DNA of 64,000 nt from Ecdyonurus torrentis (lineage: Eukaryota > Arthropoda > Insecta > Ephemeroptera > Heptageniidae). Below are positions 55,573 to 64,000 of this stretch, piece after piece. Under the pieces are notes generated by a model, which ran no database searches, was not told the origin of the DNA, and saw only the letters and a program-made list of their open reading frames with translations. Both the position numbers and the translations under genes were made by a program. Position 1 is the stretch's first letter; the number at the start of each line of letters is the position of its first letter. Location: positions 23,576,957 to 23,640,956 of the forward strand of contig OX439135.1 of the NCBI GenBank assembly GCA_949318235.1, read 5' to 3'.

Positions 55573-56201
55573 TCATACTAATTTTTGCATGTTTCAGACG
55601 TCATAAATATGAATTTAAACGCAAATGGCATACTTTACAATTTTTTACGCTCTCTAGCTCGTGGGGCTACATTAACATTCTGGTTAAAATTGTCATCAGT
55701 TTTGAAGATCCCATTTCGTGTTTATTCATTAAAAATCACATGTTGTTTTATGTGGTCTATGGCTTTAAATATACCACACATTATCTAGTCTTCCAACTTA
55801 AGAGTTATACATACGAAATATTACGCATATAACTAAATTTTGCATTGTTCTAAAGCTTATATAATAAATTAATATATAGAGACCGGATTTAAAGTTTTTC
55901 AACATTTTTTCTGTCATATTTAGGTCACTTTTAATGAAAAATGAGTGCGAATTGCGCAATTTTAAGTCGTTTAATACCCATTTATTTTCAACATTTTTCA
56001 ATATTTTCAACATTTTTAATGTTTTTGCAACATTTTTCAACATTTTTGCATATTATTGCATGAAAAAAAAAAAAAAAAAAAAAAAACGAAAACTTCAAAA
56101 TTTTAGGGTGAAATTTTAAATTACTACATAACTTAGGTTAACATTGAAATAAGTTGGTGCCATTAAAATTAGAATTTATTATAATTTTTTTTTGTACTTT
56201 G

Positions 56202-56232
<31 letters not shown>

Positions 56233-56535
56233 AGTAAAATCAAAGTTTATATATTTTTTTTTCACCATAACCGTAAGACAACGCATGACAAAAGCTAACA
56301 AACAAACATTTTAATTGTTTTATTAATGAAATTGTAGAATAAAATTAATACAAAATATAAGGGGGGGGGGGGGGGAAGAGCATTAAATATTTTGAATAAC
56401 GAAATTTTGAGATTTTAATAAGACAATTATTTTATCTTTTTTAAATAATTTTTCCTTTTTTGATGACGTCGCATGTAATAATGTTAACTCAAAATTAAAA
56501 AAAGAGTGAATATATATAAAAAAAAATTTAATTAA

Positions 56536-56934
56536 GGTGGTGGGGGACTGACTTGGACCGGAAATCGCTAAAAGAAGAACTATATTTTCCTAATAAATTT
56601 TTGTACATGATTTAATTCCAATAAAACAAACACTATAATTTCAATTTCAAATAAAATCAAGTAAATTTAAAAGATATTTTTTTATACCAAAAAAATTTTT
56701 AATGATATTTTTAATAATTGTAAAAAAGTTTCTAATTTGACTAAAATTCCCGCTCAAATTTAAATTTCCACATTTACATGTTATGTTTAAAGTGTAATAA
56801 CTTAAATATTTGATCGTGTTTTCACATGTTTGACATAACTAAATTTTTAAGAAACTTTTCTTCTTTACTTTGTGCTATTATTATATATTCGCAACCGTCC
56901 TAGTTTGCGAGATATCAGTCGGTCACCTACCCCC
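56536..56934. mobile_element. TTAA-flanked MITE nested in the hAT-type element
   Basis: TTAA at 56532-56535 and 56935-56938. The ends GGTGGTGGGGGACTGAC and GTCGGTCACCTACCCCC are imperfect inverted repeats. Partial relatives are at 15412, 25470 and 31555. Confidence 0.8.
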
Positions 56935-56958
56935 TTAAACTTATGATACCCTATATGG

Positions 56959-56992
<34 letters not shown>

Positions 56993-57055
56993 TTCCTCAT
57001 CTTACAACTACGATGAGCTCTAAAAATATTCAGTAGTATTTTGGGTAGTCGTTAT

Positions 57056-57795
57056 ATGTACAGTTTCGATCAAATGAATAGTTACCATTTAAACTCGATG
57101 TTTTTTACCGCGTTAAATTTTGTTCAATTTTGCAACCTTGTTTATGATTATTCATTGAACTCTATATTCTCAATCACATCTATATTCAAATTCATTGAGT
57201 CTATATATTGTAATAGTTGAAAAATACACCACAAGAAGTCACCTGTGATGCACTCAGGTAGACAATCCGGCGGATAAATATTTTGCTTGCTTGCTCATTC
57301 TCTCTCTCTCTCTCTCTCTTTCTCTCTTCTAAGAAATGCATTTAATGTTTTTTTTTATGTTTCAAAATAACTGCTGACTTACCGATTTGCCCGATTAAGA
57401 GATTAAAGTTAAGATTTTTTTTTTATCATTTATATCAATATGATTTGTAATGACAGCAATTTGGTAAGAAAATAGTTCGAAACTTGTTATCAAACAAATA
57501 CTTGAAAGCATTTCTCACAAGAGAGAGAGAGAGAGAGAGAGAATGAGCAAGCAAGCAAGCAAAATATTTACCCGCCAGATTGTCTACCTGAGTGCATCAC
57601 AGGTGACTTCTTGTGGTGTCTTTGTCAACTATTACAATATATAGACTCAATGAATTTGAATATAGATGTGATTGAGAATATATAGAGTTCAATGAATAAT
57701 CATAAACAAGGTTGCAAAATTGAACGAAATTTAACGCGGTAAAAAACATCGAGTATAAATGGTAACTATTCATTTGATCGAAACTGTACAGTGAA
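57056..57795. repeat. Palindrome of 740 bp nested in the hAT-type element
   Basis: TGTACAGTTTCGATCAAATG at the left is mirrored at the right; arms of about 280 bp include TCACCTGTGATGCACTCAGG, GCTTGCTTGCTCATTCTCTC (a CT microsatellite) and their complements. The spacer is about 180 bp. Confidence 0.85.
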
Positions 57796-58299
57796 TAACA
57801 ACGAAAATCTTTGGGATAAAAATTTGAATTTGAGAGATATGGACTTTTTATATATAAACGTTGAAGAAAATATGGTAAACTGAAAATTTTAGTAGATATA
57901 GAAAAATATCTTAAAACCTATGGATTTCTACAAGTCAATTATTATCATTTAATGTATTTTTAACATTTATATTTTCTGAAATTTTAGCAACCATAAAAAA
58001 AAACTTGTAAAAGTTTGTGTAATCATTGCGGAAGGATAAATAAACAACTTTTGTGCTATTTTATAATTTTCAACATTTTTCAACATTTTGCCAACATTTT
58101 TGGCTCATAAAATCACCTTTTTTTGTGACATTTTTGTCAAAAAAATCAACAATAAATCCGGCCTCTATTAATATATAAATATTTTGATATAAAAATTAAA
58201 ACAAAAAAATAGCTTTTTTTAATTATAAAATATAATTAAGACAATAAATATTTATTAATATTGAAAATTACATTTTTTATTTAAAAAGTTCTAAACACA

Positions 58300-58970
58300 T
58301 TCTTTGATTTCTTTTTTAAATAAAAGTGAATTAGGTGTATATAATTTTCTTTTCTAAAACGAAATAAATAACTCCTTGCACATCCTTCGCGTTGCCGCCA
58401 TGGTTGTGGTCCCTAATGCATTGTCCAGCATAGGGGAAACTTCATTCCTCGCCTAATTTTCCACATAAAAAGAGTTTATTTGAACTGAACATTATTTTTT
58501 CAATTTCTTCAAGCTTATTAGGAGCTAGAAATTAGTCTTTAATTGAGGTTTGAAGCTTCTTTTGCTAATAAAACAATTAAAAAGACGTTTTTCCTATGCT
58601 GGCCTATGTATTCCTGATCAACAATATGGCGGATCTTAAACATGAGTGCAACCTGTCTATAAATAATACCTCTCGCCGTAATGTACTGTAAAGCAAAGCG
58701 TCAAATGAAGTGAGCTCAGAGGTAAAATATTACATTTTTTAGATTTTTTTTCGTGAAAGAATTCGTATAGGAAAAAACAAAACAAAAAAAAAACACGCTA
58801 ATATAATAATAAACTTTTTTTTTCTTCTTCTTTCTTTCTTTTTTTTTTTTTAAGAAATCCATGTAAAAATATATATAAAAAATTCATACATTCATTATTT
58901 TAAAAGTATCTGTTACATGTTAGTATTTTTTGTTTTAAAGTCGTTGATCAAGTGAAATCATGCACACGTT
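58300..58970 (+). repeat. 670-bp dispersed repeat containing MITE family F, copy 1
   Basis: It matches 62605-63285 along its whole length. MITE family F (about 58366-58662) lies in both copies at the same place, so the repeat moved or was duplicated with the MITE already inside. Confidence 0.8.
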
Positions 58971-59034
58971 GCTGCTGAAGTTTTCATATTATTTAGATAT
59001 TTACCAAAGTGGGCGTGGCTAAAAGATTTGACGT

Positions 59035-59345
59035 TATAGGGTGGTTTCATTCATGTTCAAGTCAACGCCATTAGTGAGTACTAAATAACATGGGCCAGTT
59101 TGGGAAAATGACTCATTTTGCCAGTTTAAAAATACTTAGCAATATTTTTGGGAGCATTGATGCTATTTACAGGTTGAATTAGTATCTCAAATATGCAAGA
59201 AAAATAATAATATAAAAAAAAAAAAAAAAAAAAAAATCCAAAGAAAATAGCAAAAAATTACTTTGTCCTATGCTGAGCAATGCTATTTATTATTGCTAAA
59301 GGCATCGAAAAGCACTCAGAATTACGTCATGCGTACACATCCTTA
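59035..59345 (-). mobile_element. MITE family A copy
   Basis: From TATAGGGTGGTTTCATTCAT to GCGTACACATCCTTA; contains TTTGTCCTATGCTGAGCAAT. Confidence 0.7.
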
Positions 59346-59404
59346 TTGTGAGAGATTTCATTTGAGACAAAACTTTTTGTAGTACGAGAGAAAAAAGTCT
59401 GGTA

Positions 59405-59520
59405 AAAATATTATATCCTCTCTTATCTGATGGTCACGGTTTTTGACAATTTTATTATAAGTAAATAATTATCTTTCACGTAGCATCATAAATTGATAAA
59501 GTTTCTATGCTTACTCTAAA
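59405..59520 (+). repeat. TTAA-MITE family D fragment
   Basis: TCTTATCTGATGGTCACGGT and following sequence only; both termini are absent. Confidence 0.5.
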
Positions 59521-59710
59521 ACTGCAATGGGTCTACATAAGGTTCTATATAATTATATAATCTTGCTGACTTTTTTGTTCCATAATATGGAATATAATTA
59601 ACAATAATATTATGAAGTAAGTTTTATAAGAGTAGCTGTCATTATTTTGATATTGTTAACTTTTTTATTATTTATTTACTCATACTAATCCAACCAGAGC
59701 CTATGCTTCA

Positions 59711-59880
59711 TATAGGGTGTATGTGGATGACGTCATATTTAATGCGCTTAGAGGCCATACTGAAGTAGTAATTTACATATATTCCTCAGCATAGGGCAAA
59801 GTTCATTCCAGCCAATTTTCTTTAGAAAATCGGTTAATTTTTTGGATATTGTTATTTTTCTTTCACATACTTGAGATACT
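59711..59880 (+). repeat. MITE family A, half copy
   Basis: From ATAGGGTGTATGTGGATGAC to TTCACATACTTGAGATACT, then abrupt loss of similarity. Confidence 0.7.
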
Positions 59881-60540
59881 TTATCGGTTTGTTCTGAATT
59901 AATTTAAACTGGACTTTTTGCAATTTTTATTTACTCCACTTCCTGTCTTTAAAATCCATAAATAATTAAATATTACTAACTAGTTTAAAATTATGCGATT
60001 TTCCATATTTAAAATATACAGAAACATATCAAGGAATTTTGCGAAATCCCAATTGTATTATAAATCCACACACTTTAATGTAGCAATAAAATTAAATATA
60101 AATAAAAAAAATATTTAATAAAAAAAAATTACTTAAATAAATATAAGTAACAATTATATATAAAGTTGTAAATTATAACACTAATTATATATTTTATTAT
60201 TAAATTTAAATGTTTTATAAAAAGTTGATACTGTTGCATTAGTAAGTAACATGTTTTTTTATATTTATTTATGAAGCATATATGTTAGAAAATTTAGCCA
60301 AACTGTTTTAGACGCCTGAAAAGGTGACCTTTTCTGACAGTATGTGACCTTTGCCCTTTAAATAAAATCAAGGCTAACCACCGGTGGTTGAAAATTTAAA
60401 ATATAGATTTGACAAAGTTTGTCATTTTTTGTAATTTTTATTTTTTGGTTGGAAATAGTTTGTAATATGTCCTAAATGTGTACCAAGTTACAACTTGGAA
60501 CATTTGTAACTTTAGGAGGAAAGTACGGAAAAGTATATAT

Positions 60541-61700
60541 GTCCGCCACATATAGGATAGTCACATATCGTCACAACAACCGCGATTCAGTCGCAAGTGG
60601 ACCTTGGCCTGACCGTTGAGGACCGCGATGTGTTGTTGTATTATTATAGCAGTCGAAGTGGCACCTCACATATGGCACAAAGTGTATAATAGGGTTGATG
60701 GAAAGACACACGGGTACACGTGAGAATCCTTCTCTTTACACATGCCGTGATAAAAAAAAAGCTGATAATGATTTTTAAAGTTTTGATAAACGTCTTATTT
60801 GTGACAATGATCCTACGTTTATCAAACGTTTAAAATGTTATTTTCAGAGAAAGCAAAATGCCTATCAGAATTTATCAAAACTTGATCAACATATTATCAA
60901 CAAAAAAGCATGGTTATCACAACTATATCCTGCTATCCCACCTTTATCATGACTTTGGTTCGTTCTATAAACTACACACAAAATTGAGCCAGTCCTCAGA
61001 ACTTTTTCCTTTGTTATTAACATATGATCACGACGTCACTGCATATTCGAGACGTGTATTTGACTTATACTTACGATTTATTTAAGAAATAAAATTTTTA
61101 ACGAATTTTTTTATAGTTAAAAATTATTTATATTTTTCTGCCTATAAAAAAGTATCAAAAGTGCTAAATTTGAGGAAAATTTTATGTATTTTGCTTGTGC
61201 AAGAATTTGACTTCCTAATAAAATGAGAAGGCACCTCATGTCATTTGGACACTCTCGCCAGGCATGTACCGGCGAGCTACAAGACGAGCCGTCTCAACTG
61301 TCGAGCAATTGCGCCGGAAGTCAAGTTTTTACACAAGCCAAAAATGTTATTTTTTCTTGAATCAGACATTTTTTATACATTTTTACTAGTTGAAAAATAA
61401 TTATTATAAAGTTCATCTAATAAAACGTATGAAGGGAAATTTATTACTGAAATATTTCGCAGGTAAAAAAAAATCAACTACAAGTCTCCAATAGGCAGTG
61501 ATGTCGTGATCATATGTTATTAACAAAGGAAAAGTCTTGAGCATTGGCTCAATTTTGTGTGTATTTTATAGTATGAACCTTTATCAGAAATTCCGTTTTG
61601 ATCGGGACAGCTTTATAGTCTACTTGAGACCGTGAGTTTAGAGTCATTATCTGCTTAACAGACGGAAATACGAGTCACCAGAGGGACGTGGTCTCTCTCT
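60541..61700 (+). repeat. Dispersed repeat G, copy 2, split by an insertion
   Basis: 60553-60740 and 61613-61695 together match 46626-46900; the 0.87 kb between them belongs to another element. A CT microsatellite follows (61692-61711). Confidence 0.8.
60741..61612. mobile_element. Palindromic element family X, copy without the hAT insertion
   Basis: The core 60958-61575 begins GGTTCGTTCTATAAACTACA and closes with a diverged inverse. It carries TGATCACGACGTCACTGCAT at the left and its inverted counterpart at about 61495-61516. This is the empty-site counterpart of the hAT element at 6017-7398. The outer parts (60741-60957, 61576-61612) are extra sequence with no match to the 5.9-kb copy. Confidence 0.65.
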
Positions 61701-62027
61701 CTCTCTCTCTTAAAGTCATTAATTCATTCATAGTTTTATAAAAGATAATTGGTATAGGCTAACAAAAAACTAACGATCATATCATCGATAACAACACTTT
61801 TTGCTCAATAAATAAGAAAAAGTACAAAAAAAAAAGAGGTCACAAATACGAAAAATATCACCAAGAATATAAAAAAGTATGTATAAGTAAGACGGATAGT
61901 TATCATGAACCAATAATATATAATTTTTTATTGGAATAAAACTTTTAGAATAAGAGATATAGTCACTGTCCTCAATAACAGCAAAAGGAAAAGTAATTTT
62001 TTATTTGAGTGCCAGACTTTAATTTAA

Positions 62028-62368
62028 GGCGGAAAATCAGCTACTACGGGATTTGACTAAAAAGTCGTATATAGAAGGAAAAATCTAAAATTTTGCATGG
62101 TGATACATTAGGTTAAGGCAACTTCAAAAATGTTAAAATTTTGGGGGGTCACCATGCTAGATTTTGAATTATGATTTTTTGAAGTTTTCGTCCCATAAGA
62201 AGTCATGTTAATTTTAGTAAATTTCAAAAATTATTTTCTCTCTTATCTGATGGTCACGGGTACTGAAAATTTTATCATGGGTAGCTGTTATCATTAAGTT
62301 TGAGGTGACATAAAAAAATTAGGTAGTTTTCTTTTTAGATTTTGAGATACAAGCGAACTCAATACAAG
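62028..62368 (+). mobile_element. TTAA-MITE family D copy
   Basis: TTAA at 62024-62027 and 62369-62372; starts GGCGGAAAATCAGCTACTAC and ends CAATACAAGCC. The longest copy of the family. Confidence 0.8.
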
Positions 62369-62604
62369 CCTTAACCGTACACACATACTTTTTGAAACTT
62401 CATAACGTTGTAAGACTTCATATTGAAAAACATAAATCTGATGCATCAAGTAATTGAAAAGAACAATCTTATTAAATTAATAAATAAATCTTTTAATAAA
62501 TAAAAAATAATTCGTATATAAAATTATTATTATTTTTCATTATAAAGTAGTTAATAAAATAAACATTTAATAATAATAAAAATTATATTTTTTTATTATA
62601 AAAT

Positions 62605-63285
62605 TGTATATGCACTTTTTTATTTCTTTCTTAAATATAAGTGAATCAAGTCTATATAATTATCTTCTCAAAAACAAAATAAATAACTCCTTATATACGT
62701 ATTTCCGCCATTGTTGTGGTCCCTAATGCATTATTAGCATAGTGGAAACTTCATTCCTCGCCTAATTTTCCACATAAAAAAAAGTTTATTTCAACTGAAC
62801 ATTTTTTCTTCAATTTCTTCGAGCTTATTATAGGAGCTAGAAATTAGTCTTTGATTGAGGTTTGAAGCTTCTTTTGCTAATAAAACAATTAAAAAGACGT
62901 TTTTCCTATGCTGGTCTATGTATTCCTGACCAACAATATGGCGGCTCTTAAACATGAGTGCAACCTGTCTATAAATAATATCTCTCGCCGTAATAATGTA
63001 AAACAAAGCAAAAAAGGAAGTGAGCTCAGAGATAAAATATTACATATTTTAGATTTTTTCGTGAAAGAATTCGTATAGAAAAAAAAAACAAAAACAAAAA
63101 ACAAAACGCTTATATATAACCAAGTTAATTTTCTTAATAAACATTTTTTTTTTCTTCTTCTTTCTTTTTTTTCCAAGAAGTCCATGTAAAAATATATAAA
63201 AAATTGATACATTCATTATATAAAATTATATCTGTAACATGTTAGTATTTTTTGTTTTGAAGTTGATCAAGTCATGCACACGTTG
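62605..63285 (+). repeat. 670-bp dispersed repeat containing MITE family F, copy 2
   Basis: Direct repeat of 58300-58970, with the family F MITE at about 62695-62980. Open frames on the minus strand (62791-63212) are incidental. Confidence 0.8.
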
Positions 63286-63324
63286 CACAAGCACAAACAT
63301 ATGTATAATCGTATCTGAATCTGA

Positions 63325-64000
63325 AGGATGATTAGATATGTTAAATCCAAATAATACTTAACTGGACCTAAAAAAATAAATAAAAAATCAAATTAATAAT
63401 TATAACATAAACTATAAATTAACTACTATATAAATAAATATTTTCTAATGAAATAAAAATATTAATAAAAAATTATACTTACTGCTTTAGTGCGCACGTA
63501 AATGATTTTTGTTGTTTTTTCCTATTTACGTTTTTTCTCCTCAAAATAGCATTTTTTAATTAAATCAATTATTTTTTTCTTTAATATATATTAGTATTTT
63601 AAATTAATTCATAGAAAAGAAGAGCTAAAAAATATTATTACTGTGTATTAATACTGTGGTAAAAAATCTTTAACCAGAAACTTTATGGGAATAAGAAAAC
63701 ACAAATTAATTCTGAAGTATGCGCCTGAAAAGTTGATGCAACTTTTTTTAATTAAATGGTAATTCTAAAAACAAAAGTTGCAAAATAATATTAATACACT
63801 GTTCTATATCTTAAATTTTTTCTTCTTTTAATTATAACTTATAACCAACTATCATTTTGCTGTAAAATAGTTTTCATATAAGTATATTTGCTTATGGGAA
63901 ATAGAAATAAATAAACTGTGTACGAAAATATATTCCATCTTTCAGCAAATATTAAAAAAAAAAATAATAATAATAATAAATAAATAAAAAAAAAGGCAAA
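63325..64000 (+). repeat. 690-bp dispersed repeat, copy 2, cut by window end
   Basis: Matches 45585-46272 in the same orientation, with scattered single-base and short indel differences. Confidence 0.85.

Larger units (their letters stand above)
55877..58167. mobile_element. hAT-type non-autonomous element, 2.3 kb, with nested insertions
   Basis: The ends TAGAGACCGGATTTA and TAAATCCGGCCTCTA are inverted repeats flanked by the 8-bp direct repeat TTAATATA (55869-55876, 58168-58175). Sub-terminal TTTTTCAACATTTTTCAA words are abundant at both sides. It contains a TTAA-MITE (56536-56934), a palindrome (57056-57795) and several homopolymers. No transposase. Confidence 0.85.

Overview
The window is strongly AT-rich eukaryotic DNA. 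It has spliced genes with canonical GT/AG introns, tRNA- and 5S-derived retroposon sequence, long A/T homopolymers and (TA)n tracts, and it consists mostly of nested transposable elements. The mix of THAP-domain transposase, mariner, hAT, TTAA-flanked MITEs and a LINE/SINE pair fits an invertebrate animal. I cannot name the species. Most short open frames are chance frames inside repeats.

0-15 kb is one nest of inverted repeats. An outer pair of arms (about 0.9-1.3 and 14.5-15.2 kb) encloses a near-identical inverted pair (1.37-2.59 and 4.13-5.25 kb), a palindromic element (5.90-7.88 kb) split by a hAT-type element with an 8-bp target duplication (6017-7398), and a Kolobok-type DNA transposon (7962-14461). 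The transposon has inverted termini of about 110-120 bp, TTAA duplications, and two divergent genes: a two-exon THAP/zinc-ribbon/DDE transposase (783 aa, minus strand) and a 191-aa protein resembling the cysteine-rich cytoplasmic ballast domain of the P2X7 receptor (plus strand). This two-gene element is the main discovery candidate. The uninterrupted target sequence is preserved at about 1.19 kb.

15-25 kb holds MITEs, one five-exon gene (17652-21794, all introns phase 1, 294 aa, basic, function unknown) whose introns carry MITEs and a hAT-like element, and a mariner element whose 3' half is inverted onto its own 5' end (23409-24786). 25-33 kb is dispersed repeats, another hAT-type element (29660-30353), a long (AT)n tract, and a TA-flanked element with a 22-bp minisatellite and a 5S-rRNA-like segment.

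33.6-40.7 kb may be one 7.1-kb inverted-repeat-bounded element filled with later insertions, including a LINE 3' end and a tRNA-derived SINE that share the same 3' tail. 41-50 kb is MITEs and iterated fold-backs. 50.8-51.3 kb is a decayed, intron-retaining eIF4A relic. It is followed by a degenerate tandem array of about a dozen units of roughly 120 bp (52.95-54.96 kb). 55.9-58.2 kb is another hAT-type element with nested insertions. 58-64 kb is mostly second copies of repeats seen earlier.

Only three coding units look intact: the THAP transposase, the P2X7-ballast-like protein and the five-exon gene. The first two sit in one mobile element and probably share a promoter. Stretches not listed are AT-rich sequence in which I see nothing definable.
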